A DNA stretch of 64,000 nucleotides from JBCCGI01 sp039029355 (GCA_039029355.1 JBCCGI010000010.1:1-64000), one strand, 5' to 3'; shown: positions 50,468 through 59,653, counted from the first letter of the stretch. Translations and numbers: made by a program. Notes: generated by a model from the sequence alone, not told the origin.

Positions 50468-51793
50468 ATGAAGCTCCCCATGCTCCTCACCGCTCTCCTC
50501 GCGTTCCTCCCGGCAGATCCCTTCAACGCCAGCGACTGGCCGCGCTTCCGCGGCGCGGACGGCACCGGCAGCCTGGCCGATCGGGCGTACCCCGAGGAGT
50601 GGGACGGCGAGGACAACGTCGCCTGGACCGTCGACGTGCCCGGCGCGGGGTGGTCTTCGCCGGTGGTCGTCGGAGGGCGGATCTACGTCACGACGGCGGT
50701 GCAGCCGGGAGGCAAGGGGCCGGCCGGGTTCCAGGAGGGCGTGTCGGACCCGATGACGCGCGGACAGAGCGGCGAGAAGCCGACCGAGGAGGTCGCGTTC
50801 CAGCTCCTTTGCCTTGGGCTCGATGGCGGCGACACGCTGTGGACGCGCGAGGTCGGCAAGCTCGTGCCGGAGTACAAAGTGCACCCGTCGAACACGTACG
50901 CGACGTCGACGCCGGCGAGCGACGGCGAGCGGCTCTTCGTGACCTACGGCGCGCTGGGGCAGGTGATCTGCTTCGACCTCGAGGGCGAGGAGAAGTGGCG
51001 CGTGGACATCGGCGTGCACAAGACCGGCAGCGACTTCGGCTGGGGCATCTCGCTGGTGGCGGACGGCGGGCTCGTGTTCGTGCAGAACGACAACGAGGAG
51101 GCCTCGTTCCTGGCGGCGCTCGACGCCGCGACCGGCTCGGAGCGCTGGCGCGTCGAGCGCGGCAAGGGCACCAGCTGGGGCACGCCGATCCTGCTGGCGG
51201 GCGAGCGCCCGCAGCTCGTGGCGTGTGGCGCCGATACGGTGGTGTCGTATGCGCCCGACTCCGGCGAGGAGCTGTGGCGGCTTACGGGGATGGGCTCGTC
51301 GTTCAGCTCGTCACCGACCTCCGACGGCAGCCACGTCTTCTTCGGCACCAGCGGGCCGATGAGCCGCGGGCCGCTGGTCGCCGTGCCGGCCGACGCCGAG
51401 GGCACGATCGACATCAAGGACAAGGAGCCGGCCGTGGCGTGGGTGACCGACCGCGCGGGACCGGGCTTTCCCTCGCCGGTGGAGCACGACGGGATGCTGT
51501 ACGTGCTGGGCTCGCCGACGCAGGTCGCCTGCTACGACACGGCGTCTGGCGAGCGCCTGTGGCGCGAGCGTCTGCCCGACGCCGCGACGCTGGTCGCCAG
51601 CCCGTGGGTGGCCGGCGGTGAGCTCAACGTGCTGGACGAGGAGGGGCGCACCTTCGTGATGAAGGCCGGGCGCGAGTTCGAGCTGCTGCGCACGAACTAC
51701 CTCGACGGGCTCTTCTGGAGCACGCCGTCGGTGGCGGGGGAGGCGCTCCTGGTGCGCTCGGCCAGCCGGCTGCACTGCATCCGGGCGGAATAG
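50468..51793 (+). CDS. Secreted PQQ-like beta-propeller protein
   Basis: 441 residues: signal peptide (MKLPMLLTALLAFLPADPF) and an eight-bladed quinoprotein-like propeller. It opens with the DWPRFRGADGTGSLADRAYPEEWD block common in planctomycete PQQ-like proteins; blades carry AGWSSPVVVGGRIYVTT, LYVLGSPTQVACYDTASGERLWRE and similar. No clear PQQ ligands or Cys pair, so a binding or scaffold role is as likely as an enzyme. ATG 50468. Confidence 0.82.
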   Translation: MKLPMLLTALLAFLPADPFNASDWPRFRGADGTGSLADRAYPEEWDGEDNVAWTVDVPGAGWSSPVVVGGRIYVTTAVQPGGKGPAGFQEGVSDPMTRGQSGEKPTEEVAFQLLCLGLDGGDTLWTREVGKLVPEYKVHPSNTYATSTPASDGERLFVTYGALGQVICFDLEGEEKWRVDIGVHKTGSDFGWGISLVADGGLVFVQNDNEEASFLAALDAATGSERWRVERGKGTSWGTPILLAGERPQLVACGADTVVSYAPDSGEELWRLTGMGSSFSSSPTSDGSHVFFGTSGPMSRGPLVAVPADAEGTIDIKDKEPAVAWVTDRAGPGFPSPVEHDGMLYVLGSPTQVACYDTASGERLWRERLPDAATLVASPWVAGGELNVLDEEGRTFVMKAGREFELLRTNYLDGLFWSTPSVAGEALLVRSASRLHCIRAE

Positions 51794-51904
51794 AGCGACT
51801 GCGAGGCGCGTGTCGCTCGGGCGAGCGCGCGCGCCGCTGACGCCGGCCGCGCTCTGGGGCAGAATAGCGGCGTGGCGCGGGCTCGCCGCCCGCGCGCTTG
51901 CCCG

Positions 51905-53677
51905 ATGGAGAACTCGCCCTACCTCTTCGTGCTCGGCGTCGCGATCGCGCTGTACGCGACGCAGGCCGTCCGGATCGAGGTCACGTCGCTCGGCGTGATC
52001 GTCGCGCTGGCGGCGCTGGGGATCCTGACTCCCGAAGAAGCGCTGTCGGGCTTTTCGAACCCGGCGACGGTGACGGTGATGTGCATGCTGATCCTCAGCG
52101 CGGGTCTGCAGCGCGCGGGGGTGGTCGACTACGTGTCGATGGCCCTGTCGCGCTGGGCCGCGGGCGGGCTGCCGCTGCTGGTGGCGACGCTCGCGCTGCC
52201 GTGCGCCGCGTTCAGCGCGTTCATGAACAACACGCCGGTCGTCGCGCTGATGATCCCGGTCGCGCTCGGCCTGGCGCGGCGCGCGGGGCAGCCGGCGTCG
52301 CGGGTGCTGCTGCCGGTCTCGTACGCGTCGATCCTCGGCGGGACCTGCACGCTGTTCGGGACGTCGACGAACATCCTGATCCACGAGATCTATGTGGACT
52401 CGGGCGGCCCGGGTTTCGGCGTGTTCGAGTTCGCGCCGCTCGGGCTCATCCTGCTCGCGGTCGGGTTCGGGTACGTCGTGCTCGGGGCGCGCTTTCTGCC
52501 GAACCGGCCGGCGATGAGCGAGCTCCTGTCGGCGCAGGCGCCGGGGCGTTTCGTGGCCGAGCTCGTGCTGCCGCACGGCAGCCGCCACGAGGGCAGGACG
52601 ATCGCCCAGGCCTTCCCGTCGGAGCTGGACGTTGCGGTCATCGAGGTGGTGCGCAGCGAGGAGGCGCTCCTCAAGCCGCCCGACGACTTCCGGCTCACCG
52701 GCGGCGACGCGGTGTTCCTCGAGGGCGATGCGCGCTCGGTCCACCGGCTGCTGTCGGATCCCGGCCTCGCCGCCGGTACCGCCGTCGAGGACGAGCGGCG
52801 CGTCAAGATCAGCCGCGTCGACCTGCGCATCGCCGAGGCGGTCGTGCGTCCCGGGTCGCGCTTCCTGCAGCGCCGGTTGCGGGCGCTGGGGCTGTCGCGC
52901 CGCTACGGCATTCAGGTGCTCGGAGTGCGCCGCCTGGGTCGGCACCACCAGCGCAACCTGCGCGAGATGCAGCTGCGTGCCGGCGACGTGCTGTTGGTGC
53001 AGGGCGAGCCGAGCGCGCTGCGGCTGCTGCAGGAGGAGGGCGACGTGCTGCTGGTCGAGGGCGTCGACCGCGAGCTGACCTTCCCGCGCCGCGCGCCGAT
53101 CGCGCTGGCGACCCTGGCCGCGGTGGTGGCCCTCGCGACGCTGGGAGTGGCGCCGATCGTCGTGCTGTCGCTCGCCGGCGTTGCGGCGCTGGTCGCGACG
53201 CGCTGCATCGACGTGCGCGACGCGGTGCGCGCCGTCGACCCGGCCGTGCTGCTGCTGCTCGCGGGCACGTTTCCGCTGGGGCTCGCGATGGACAAGACCG
53301 GGCTGGCGCGCGACCTCGCCGAGTGGTTGACGGGAGCCACGGGGGACGCGAGCCCGATGCTCCTGGTCGGCGGGATCTACCTGCTGACCAGCGTGCTGAC
53401 CGCGCTGATCTCCAACAACGCGGTGGCGGTGCTCCTCACTCCGGTCGTGCTCGGCATCGCAGCGCAGACCGGGCACTCGCCGCAGCCCTACCTGATGGCC
53501 GTCCTGTTCGGAGCGAGCGCGTGCTTCGCGACGCCGATGGGCTACCAGACCAACGCGCTGGTGATGGGCCCGGGCGGGTATCGCTTCCGCGACTACCTCG
53601 CCCTGGGCCTGCCTCTCAACGCCGCGTTTACGCTGATCTGCGCGGTGCTGATTCCGATCTTCTGGCCGCTGGCGTGA
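51905..53677 (+). CDS. SLC13/DASS-family permease with two TrkA-C domains
   Basis: 590 residues. Two membrane halves of about five helices each surround a soluble middle part with two TrkA-C-like domains (about 200-280 and 295-375; RFVAELVLPHGSRHEGRTIAQAFP and REMQLRAGDVLLVQGEP). Sodium/substrate signatures are FMNNTPVVALMIPVA with GTSTNILIHE, and LISNNAVAVLLTPVV with MGYQTNALVMGPGGY. Such proteins carry sulfate, dicarboxylates or phosphate; the substrate is not decided. I used ATG 51905; GTG 51872 is possible and adds eleven Arg-rich residues. Confidence 0.85.
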   Translation: MENSPYLFVLGVAIALYATQAVRIEVTSLGVIVALAALGILTPEEALSGFSNPATVTVMCMLILSAGLQRAGVVDYVSMALSRWAAGGLPLLVATLALPCAAFSAFMNNTPVVALMIPVALGLARRAGQPASRVLLPVSYASILGGTCTLFGTSTNILIHEIYVDSGGPGFGVFEFAPLGLILLAVGFGYVVLGARFLPNRPAMSELLSAQAPGRFVAELVLPHGSRHEGRTIAQAFPSELDVAVIEVVRSEEALLKPPDDFRLTGGDAVFLEGDARSVHRLLSDPGLAAGTAVEDERRVKISRVDLRIAEAVVRPGSRFLQRRLRALGLSRRYGIQVLGVRRLGRHHQRNLREMQLRAGDVLLVQGEPSALRLLQEEGDVLLVEGVDRELTFPRRAPIALATLAAVVALATLGVAPIVVLSLAGVAALVATRCIDVRDAVRAVDPAVLLLLAGTFPLGLAMDKTGLARDLAEWLTGATGDASPMLLVGGIYLLTSVLTALISNNAVAVLLTPVVLGIAAQTGHSPQPYLMAVLFGASACFATPMGYQTNALVMGPGGYRFRDYLALGLPLNAAFTLICAVLIPIFWPLA

Positions 53678-53683
53678 GCGCGC

Positions 53684-54538
53684 CTACTCGGCGTCCTTCG
53701 CGAGCGGATGGCTCTGCCACACGACCTGCGTGATCTTCCAGGTGCCCTCGTCGTCCTTGACGAGGTGGAAGTAGTCCACGCCCCAGTGCGCCGTGGCCTT
53801 CGCCGAGGCGGTCTTGTCGAGCACGTCGAGCACGACGACGTCCTTCTGCGCGTCGGCCGGCATCCACTTCTCCTTGTTCCAGCCCGAGACGAGCTCGCGC
53901 AGCTGGTCGAAGTTCATGTCGTGGCGCTTCCAGCCCTCCTCGGCGTCGCGCTTGGTGTAGCCGAGCTTGACGAGGCCGCGGTCGACGCTCCGGTCGATGT
54001 TCTCGGGGCGCACGTCGTAGGCCGACTCGACGTAGTTCAGCACCGCGCGCTCGACCGCCTTCTTGTCCGCCTCGACGTCGTGCTCCTCTTCGACTCCCTC
54101 CGGCGTCGCGATCGTCTGCCACAGGACGTGGCGGATCTTCCACTTGCCGTCGTCGTCCTTGACGAGCTGGAAGTAGTCGACACCCCAGTAGGCGGTCAGC
54201 TTGACGGCCGCGGTCTTGTCGAGGTGGTCGAGCACGACGATGTCCTTCGCCGCGTCGGCGCCCGCGCGCCCGGACTCGTTCCAGTTCTTCGAGAGCTCGA
54301 CCAGCTGCTCGAAGGTCATCGGGTAGCCCTTGTACTCCGGGCCGTCCCAGCGGCCGTAGCCGTACTTGACCAGCTCGGGGTGGACGCTGCGGCGCACGCG
54401 GTCGGGGGCCATCGAATAGATGCCCTCGACGTAGTCCAGCGCGGCGGCGGTGATGGCCTCGCGGTCGGCGGCGTGATCGTCGGCGCGGGGCAGGAAGCAC
54501 AGGCCGAGGGCGGCCGTGGCGAGCAGTAGGGTCTTCAT
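53684..54538 (-). CDS. Exported protein with two NTF2-like domains
   Basis: 284 residues: signal peptide (MKTLLLATAALGLCFLPRA), then two copies of the same NTF2/lumazine-binding-like domain (about 25-150 and 160-275). Both copies carry NYVE/DYVE near the start, a helix with LVK.GY, then VVLD.LDKTA, WGVDYF.LVKDD.G.WKI and VLWQ/VVWQ. Small-molecule binding pockets are usual for this fold, but the ligand is unknown. ATG 54538; a TAGGAT box sits at 54563-54568. Stop lies 7 nt from the convergent permease stop. Confidence 0.8.
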   Translation of the reverse strand: MKTLLLATAALGLCFLPRADDHAADREAITAAALDYVEGIYSMAPDRVRRSVHPELVKYGYGRWDGPEYKGYPMTFEQLVELSKNWNESGRAGADAAKDIVVLDHLDKTAAVKLTAYWGVDYFQLVKDDDGKWKIRHVLWQTIATPEGVEEEHDVEADKKAVERAVLNYVESAYDVRPENIDRSVDRGLVKLGYTKRDAEEGWKRHDMNFDQLRELVSGWNKEKWMPADAQKDVVVLDVLDKTASAKATAHWGVDYFHLVKDDEGTWKITQVVWQSHPLAKDAE

Positions 54539-54663
54539 GGGTGCGGTCCTCCTAGGGGGTCGATCCTAAGCCCCACGGCGGGAGTGCCCGGCGCGCCCGC
54601 GGCCTTCTGCTGCAGGCTTTACGCAATCCCGCCTCCGCGGGTGCCGGGCGCGGGAGCCGGGGC

Positions 54664-54669
54664 TAGAAT
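54664..54669 (+). promoter_or_regulatory. -10-like box before efp
   Basis: GGC-TAGAAT followed by TCCGCCCGCC, ten bases before the efp ATG at 54680. No Shine-Dalgarno fits in the gap. Confidence 0.5.
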
Positions 54670-54679
54670 TCCGCCCGCC

Positions 54680-55252
54680 ATGATCGAAGTCTCCCAGTTC
54701 AAAAAGGGCCTGTGCATCGAATACAAGGGCGCGCCGATGATGCTGATCGACGTGACCTTCTCGACCCCGACGGCCCGCGGCGCGAACACGATCGCGAAGA
54801 CGAAGCTCCGCAACCTGCTGACCGGGCAGCTCATCAACGAGTCGATCCGCAGCGGCGAGAAGTTCCCCGAGGTGGACCGCGAGGTGCGCGCGATTCAGTA
54901 CCTCTACACCGACGGCTCGCGCTGGCACTTCATGGATGCGGAGTCGTTCGAGCAGTTCGACCTCGGCGCCGATGAGCTCGGCGACGCGGTGCACTACCTG
55001 GTAGACGGCGTCGAGGGCGTGCGCTCGGTCGTCGTCGAGGGGCAGATCGTGAGCGTGCAGATGCCCAACACGGTCGACCTGACCGTCGCCGAGGCCGACC
55101 CCGCGATCAAGGGCGCGACGGCGCAGGCGCAGCTCAAGAAAGCCGTGCTCGAGACCGGCGTCGAGGTGATGGTGCCGCCCTACATCACCCAGGGCGAGAA
55201 GGTGCGTGTCGACACGCGCGACGGGCACTTCGTCGAGCGCGTGAAGGAGTAG
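54680..55252 (+). CDS. efp: Translation elongation factor P with an EfpL/YeiP-like tip loop
   Basis: 190 residues with the three EF-P domains (KOW-like N-terminus, OB folds, GEKVRVDTRDGHFVERVKE end). EF-P relieves ribosome stalling at proline runs. The tip loop that normally carries the modified residue reads STPTARGANTIAKTKLRN: Arg33 in TARGANT instead of the PGKG lysine of K34-type EF-P. This matches the loop known for the EfpL/YeiP group, although the C-terminus is EF-P-like. No earP, epmA/B or ymfI-type modification gene is in the window. Convergent with the next gene across a strong stem-loop. Confidence 0.9.
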   Translation: MIEVSQFKKGLCIEYKGAPMMLIDVTFSTPTARGANTIAKTKLRNLLTGQLINESIRSGEKFPEVDREVRAIQYLYTDGSRWHFMDAESFEQFDLGADELGDAVHYLVDGVEGVRSVVVEGQIVSVQMPNTVDLTVAEADPAIKGATAQAQLKKAVLETGVEVMVPPYITQGEKVRVDTRDGHFVERVKE

Positions 55253-55255
55253 GGC

Positions 55256-55299
55256 CGCCGCTCCCTCGCCCTGTCTTCCCCTGCCTCGGGGGAGCGGCG
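55256..55299. terminator. Bidirectional stem-loop between efp and the cytochrome gene
   Basis: CGCCGCTCCC (55256-55265) pairs perfectly with GGGAGCGGCG (55290-55299). It lies between two convergent stops and most likely ends both transcripts, although no T tract is present. Confidence 0.55.
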
Positions 55300-55310
55300 A
55301 CCCGGTCGTC

Positions 55311-58154
55311 CTAGGGCTGTAGCTGGAGCGCGAGCCCTGCCGACGCGCTCGGGCCGGCGCCGCAGCCCGCGGGCCAAAGGGCCTGGAGGTAGAGCGGCGC
55401 GCCCGCGAGCGCGGTGTCGTCAGGTACGGGCAGCCGTGCGGTCGCCACTCCGTGCGGATCGGCCTGCGCCGCGACGATCAGAGTCGGGCTCGAGAGGTCG
55501 ATCAGCACGTCGACGCCGGCGAGCGTCAAGCGCGCCGAGCCGGCGGAGACGCCCACGAAGCCGACCGAGCCGGGCGCGACCTGGCGGACGACGGCGGCGT
55601 GCTCCGCTTGGCCGATCGAGGCCGGCAGGTTGGTCGCCAGCTCGGGGGCGGCCTCGCAACCCGCGGGGCTCGCGGAGCCGTAGGGCGCTCCTAGCTCGTC
55701 GCCGTCGGGGAGCCCGTCGCCGTCGGCGTCGGTGGCGAGCATCCGCCCCGTACCCGGGTAGACGCCCGACCACACGAGGTCGGCGGCGCCCGCGGCGGCG
55801 AGCGCGACCAGCGCGTCGCTCGCGAGCCACTCCGCCGCAGCGGAGTCCGGCTCCCACAGCGCTTGGTCGACGTGGAACAACCAGTCCCGACGCTCGCCGT
55901 CCACGATGCCGTGCGCGACCAGGTCGATCTCGCCGAGCGCGGCGCGCTCCTCGAGCAGCGCCCGGTCGGCGGCCAGCTGCGCGCTCCCTGCCGTTTCCTC
56001 GCCGACGGGCACCTGATAGCCGATGGTCGGCGCGGTCGCGGTGTCGAACTGCATCAGGAAGGCCTCCAGGTGGGCCGCCGTGCCGGTACCGCTCGTCTCG
56101 AGCCCGGCGAGCAGCCCCGGGATGTCGGACAGCTGTCCGACCTCGCCGGTGTGGAAGCGGCCGAAGCCGGCCTTCTGCGGCCCGGTAGCCGTGCTCACCA
56201 GGCCGGTCTTGCGGTAGTAGTCGCGGAGCTGCCCGACCTTCATCGGCTGGCTCGAGCCGATCGGGAAGTTGCGCACGAAGCCGTTCGATCCGGTCGGCGG
56301 AGTGTGGCACTCGATGCAGGCGGTCCCGGTCAACGACGAGGAGAAGAGCCCGAAGCCGATCTGCGGGCTGGCGGTAAGCGGCAGCAGCGACAGCGAGCGG
56401 TCGAGGTTCTGGTTCGGGTTCGGCGGGTGCAGCACCGAATCGGACCAGGCGGTGAACAGGGCGAGGTCGCCCTCGCTCAGCTCGTCGCCGCCCAGAAGCG
56501 AATCGAATGCCCCGTTGAAGTCCTCGATCGCGAGTCGGTCGCCGCGCCAGTGCAGCGGCGGTTGCAGCCCGCGCATGGGCTGGGTCACGAGCGGGCCCTT
56601 CATCGGGTGCAGGTCGGGGAAGAAGAGCGGCGTCTCGCCCGGTGTGGAGCCCTGCTGCAGCTCCTCGGGCACCGTGAACATCTCTCCGCCGGGGTCGCCG
56701 AGATCCCACGCCTGTCCATCGGTCTCGCCGTCGATGTGGCACACCGAGCACGACACCGTTCCGTTCCCCGACAGCAGCGCGTCGTAGAGGAACTTGCGGC
56801 CCACGCGGATCTCCGCCGGCACCGGGTCGTGTGACGCGACCGGCAGCTCGGTCCAGACCTGCCCGCCGAAGCGGTCGAGCACCGAGACCGTGTCCGTGAG
56901 CCGGTTGAAGACATAGAGCGCGGGCCCCGCGGGATGCAGCGCCACCGCGCGCGGCCCGCGGCGGTCGGCCGTGCTGTCGGCGGGGGAGCCGAGCGCAAAG
57001 CGGTCGAGCACGGCTCCGCTGTCGGCGTCGAGAACGCCGATCCGATCGGTGCCGTGGGCGGCCACGTAGATCCGTCCGAGCGCGGCGTCGACCGCGAGCC
57101 CGGTGGGCTCGGCGAGCGCCAGCGCGAGGGCCGCGGGGTTCGGGAGCAGCCCGTAGTCCACGCCCGGGTTCAGGTCGTGGCGCAGCGGAGTCGACGCGCC
57201 GGACGGATCGACCTCGACCAGCAGATGGTCGACCGCGTGCCCGCGGAGCTCGGGCTCGAAGCGAACCAGGTTGAGCGCGTCCGTGCTCGCGAGCAGCACG
57301 CGACCGTCCGCCGGGTGCACCGCGACGTCGTAGTGCGTCGTGCCGAGGCCCGCGTGCGCTTCCACGATCGAGAGGCTGGCGGCGTCGATCGCGAAGAGGT
57401 CGAGATCGGGCAGCGTGTAGGGGATCTGGCTCGCCCACGCGGGGTCGTCCGCCCTGACGATGAGCCCGACCGGCGGCGCGGGCGGCAGCGCGGGGTTGGT
57501 GGGAGGCGGCTGCGGTGGTGCGAAGTCCTCGGGCAGGATCGTCGTCCCGTTGCCCGAGCGCCGACTCGCGACGTAGACACGCGTTCCCGAGGGGTCGACC
57601 GCCAGCGCGCGCGGGTCCTTGGCCGGGATGTCGACCCCGCCGATCGGCGCGCGCGTCGCGGCGTCCAGCACGGCGACGCGGTCTTCGGTCGCCACGCTGA
57701 CGAACGCGCGCCCAGCCGCGAAGGCCACGTCGGACGGCTCGTCGCCGACGTGCAGCGTGTCGATGACGCGTCCCGCCTCGACGTCCACGACGCTGACGCT
57801 GTCGGACAGCAGGTTGGCGACCCAGACCTCGCCGGGGATGCGCTCGGTGACCGAGACCGGCTCGGCGCCCACGGGAACCTCGTGTAGCAGAGTGGGGTGC
57901 GCCGGATCGGCGAGCGAGAAGATCGACAGGCTGTTGCCGACCGTGTGGACGGCGAAGAGGCGCGTCCCGTCGTTCGAAACACGAAGCGGGTGCACGGCCG
58001 TGCTCTCGAAGTTGGCGAAGCCAGCTGTTGTCGAGGCGTCTTCGGCGCCTGTGTCTGAAGCGGGCGTGGCGCGCGCGCAGAAGAGCGCGGTGGAAGCGAG
58101 CACGAGAATCGCGGCGGCGCGCCAGCGCGAGCGGCGGAGCGGTCGGTCTTGCAT
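55311..58154 (-). CDS. Secreted beta-propeller/di-haem cytochrome c protein (947 aa)
   Basis: Relative of the protein at 19975-23361. The N-terminal helix RWRAAAILVLASTALFCARA is a signal or anchor. A YVTN-type propeller follows (VANLLSDSVSVVDVEAGRVI; VGDEPSDVAFAAGRAFVSV). Two haem motifs, CSVCH (about 466) and CIECH (about 611), lie in a di-haem part that keeps DGETDGQAWDLGDPGG, PMKGPLVTQPMRGL and HWRGDR. It lacks the thrombospondin repeats but has DADGDGLPDGDELG near the C-terminus and a final Ig-like domain. I used ATG 58154, before the hydrophobic stretch. Function unknown; by family, electron transfer or peroxidase-like chemistry outside the cytoplasm. Confidence 0.8.
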   Translation of the reverse strand: MQDRPLRRSRWRAAAILVLASTALFCARATPASDTGAEDASTTAGFANFESTAVHPLRVSNDGTRLFAVHTVGNSLSIFSLADPAHPTLLHEVPVGAEPVSVTERIPGEVWVANLLSDSVSVVDVEAGRVIDTLHVGDEPSDVAFAAGRAFVSVATEDRVAVLDAATRAPIGGVDIPAKDPRALAVDPSGTRVYVASRRSGNGTTILPEDFAPPQPPPTNPALPPAPPVGLIVRADDPAWASQIPYTLPDLDLFAIDAASLSIVEAHAGLGTTHYDVAVHPADGRVLLASTDALNLVRFEPELRGHAVDHLLVEVDPSGASTPLRHDLNPGVDYGLLPNPAALALALAEPTGLAVDAALGRIYVAAHGTDRIGVLDADSGAVLDRFALGSPADSTADRRGPRAVALHPAGPALYVFNRLTDTVSVLDRFGGQVWTELPVASHDPVPAEIRVGRKFLYDALLSGNGTVSCSVCHIDGETDGQAWDLGDPGGEMFTVPEELQQGSTPGETPLFFPDLHPMKGPLVTQPMRGLQPPLHWRGDRLAIEDFNGAFDSLLGGDELSEGDLALFTAWSDSVLHPPNPNQNLDRSLSLLPLTASPQIGFGLFSSSLTGTACIECHTPPTGSNGFVRNFPIGSSQPMKVGQLRDYYRKTGLVSTATGPQKAGFGRFHTGEVGQLSDIPGLLAGLETSGTGTAAHLEAFLMQFDTATAPTIGYQVPVGEETAGSAQLAADRALLEERAALGEIDLVAHGIVDGERRDWLFHVDQALWEPDSAAAEWLASDALVALAAAGAADLVWSGVYPGTGRMLATDADGDGLPDGDELGAPYGSASPAGCEAAPELATNLPASIGQAEHAAVVRQVAPGSVGFVGVSAGSARLTLAGVDVLIDLSSPTLIVAAQADPHGVATARLPVPDDTALAGAPLYLQALWPAGCGAGPSASAGLALQLQP

Positions 58155-58222
58155 GGGAGCGGTGCGGGTTGTGGCGACGGGAGGCTTCAACCGCGCCGGC
58201 CCGCGCGCGTTCCGCTCGTTCT

Positions 58223-58248
58223 CGCGCGTCGTATCCGCGCGTCGTATC
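58223..58248 (-). repeat. Tandem 13-bp repeat upstream of the cytochrome gene
   Basis: Two exact copies of CGCGCGTCGTATC (58223-58235, 58236-58248) with a partial third. On the minus strand this gives GATACGACGCGCG twice, about 70-95 bp before the start at 58154: a possible promoter or regulator site. Confidence 0.5.
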
Positions 58249-58315
58249 CGCGCGGTCAGGTCAAGCCGCCGGGCCCTCACGCCGCTCCGGCGTGGAGGAA
58301 TCGGCTCCGGCGCCG

Positions 58316-58792
58316 CTACTCGGCGCCGCGCTCGCTCCAGGCCTTCTGCATCGCATCGACGTCCGGCCAGTGCTCCGCGCTGATCGCCAGGTAGAGCGTG
58401 ACGTCGTTCGCCGCATACTTTTCGTCGAGGGCCGCGACCGCCGCGGGAATCTTGTCCGCCGCGGGCTTGCCCTCTTCGACGTTCTCGATGATGCCCTCCT
58501 CGTGGGGCACGTCGGTGGCGTCGAGGAAGTCGGTCAGGATGGCCTTGTCCCTGTTGACGAGGTAGCTGCCGAAGAGCTCGTAGGTGATCTCGGCGTTCTT
58601 CGTGTGCAGCAGGTGTGCCTTGGCGCGCCGCGCTCGCGTCTCCAGGGGCAGCTTCCGCATGGCGAGCGGGCGGAACTTCAGCTTGGCCGCGAGCTCGCGG
58701 TCGAGCGGCCCGTAGCCGTTGTGCGTCAGGGTCTCGTAGATCTCGAGGAAGCGTTCCTCGCTCATTCGCTGCAGCTCTTCAAGCACCACCAT
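58316..58792 (-). CDS. Unknown small soluble protein (158 aa)
   Basis: No signal peptide or membrane helix. Mostly helical: MVVLEELQRMSEERFLEIYETLTHNGYGPLDRELAAKLKFRP, then LETRARRAKAHLLHTKNAEITYELFGSYL and an acidic C-terminal half. Not recognised as any family. ATG 58792 is chosen because the upstream in-frame codons overlap the divergent gene's start and look non-coding. It lies between the cytochrome gene and yhhQ with no evident functional link. Confidence 0.6.
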   Translation of the reverse strand: MVVLEELQRMSEERFLEIYETLTHNGYGPLDRELAAKLKFRPLAMRKLPLETRARRAKAHLLHTKNAEITYELFGSYLVNRDKAILTDFLDATDVPHEEGIIENVEEGKPAADKIPAAVAALDEKYAANDVTLYLAISAEHWPDVDAMQKAWSERGAE

Positions 58793-58858
58793 GCGCGCAA
58801 GATACCGCCCGGCGGTGGTCCCAGGCAACCCGAGCTTGATGTACTGGCCCCGGGGGGC

Positions 58859-58864
58859 TATGAC
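58859..58864 (+). promoter_or_regulatory. -10-like box before yhhQ
   Basis: GGC-TATGAC-CCCCGCC-ATG: seven bases separate the box from ATG 58872. It argues for that start over ATG 58860, which lies inside the box. Confidence 0.4.
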
Positions 58865-58871
58865 CCCCGCC

Positions 58872-59636
58872 ATGGCGCACGGCGACAGCGAGCTCGGAAC
58901 CCCCAAGACCGAAGCGGTCTACACCGCTCTGGCGGCGCTCTTCGTCGTCGTCCTGGTCCTCACGAACATCATCGGCGTGAAGCTCTTCGCGCTCTTCCCG
59001 GAGGGGCGCCCGAGCTGGCTGGGCGGCGGCGACGCGCTGACCCTGACCACCGGCATCATCACCTATCCGATCACGTTCCTCCTGACGGACATCGTGGCCG
59101 AGATCTGGGGCCGGAAGCGGGCCAGCTTCATGGTGATCCTCGGCTTCGGGATGAGCCTGCTGATGCTCGGGCTGCTGTTCATGGCGCGGACCCTGCCGCC
59201 CAGCCCGATCTGGTCGAACCCGTCGATGGGGGTGGAGACCGCCGAGGCCATGCAGCACGCCTTCGACGTGACCTTCTCGACGCCGCACATCCTGCTGGGC
59301 GCGTCGATGACGGCGTACCTCGTCGCGCAGCTCTTCGACGTGCGGCTGTACCACTTCTGGTGGGGGCTGACCGGCGGCAAGCACATGTGGCTGCGCAACA
59401 ACGGCTCGACCGCCATCAGCCAGCTGGTCGACACGATCATCGTCAACGGCATCTTCCTGCGCTGGGGGCTCGACATGGAGTGGCCGGTGATCTGGGAGAT
59501 CATCCTGACGATCTACGTGTGCAAGCTGATCCTCGCGGTGATCGACACGCCGCTGATCTACCTCGGGCGCTATCTGCTGCGGAGCTGGTTCGGCCTGGCG
59601 CACGACGACGCGCCGGCCCACGCACCGCTCGCCTGA
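58872..59636 (+). CDS. yhhQ: Queuosine precursor transporter (YhhQ/VUT family)
   Basis: 254 residues, six to seven membrane helices. Family signatures are VLTNIIGVKLF, GIITYPITFLLTDIVAEIWGR and the later NNGSTAISQLVDTIIVNGIFL with IYVCKLILAVIDTPLIYL. The family imports preQ0/preQ1 for tRNA queuosine synthesis. The long loop between helices (about 85-130) is acid-poor and somewhat extended. Start ATG 58872 from the promoter-like box; ATG 58860 and 58791 are in frame. A 22-bp palindrome follows the stop. Confidence 0.87.
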   Translation: MAHGDSELGTPKTEAVYTALAALFVVVLVLTNIIGVKLFALFPEGRPSWLGGGDALTLTTGIITYPITFLLTDIVAEIWGRKRASFMVILGFGMSLLMLGLLFMARTLPPSPIWSNPSMGVETAEAMQHAFDVTFSTPHILLGASMTAYLVAQLFDVRLYHFWWGLTGGKHMWLRNNGSTAISQLVDTIIVNGIFLRWGLDMEWPVIWEIILTIYVCKLILAVIDTPLIYLGRYLLRSWFGLAHDDAPAHAPLA

Positions 59637-59653
59637 GGGCGCCCCATACAGAA

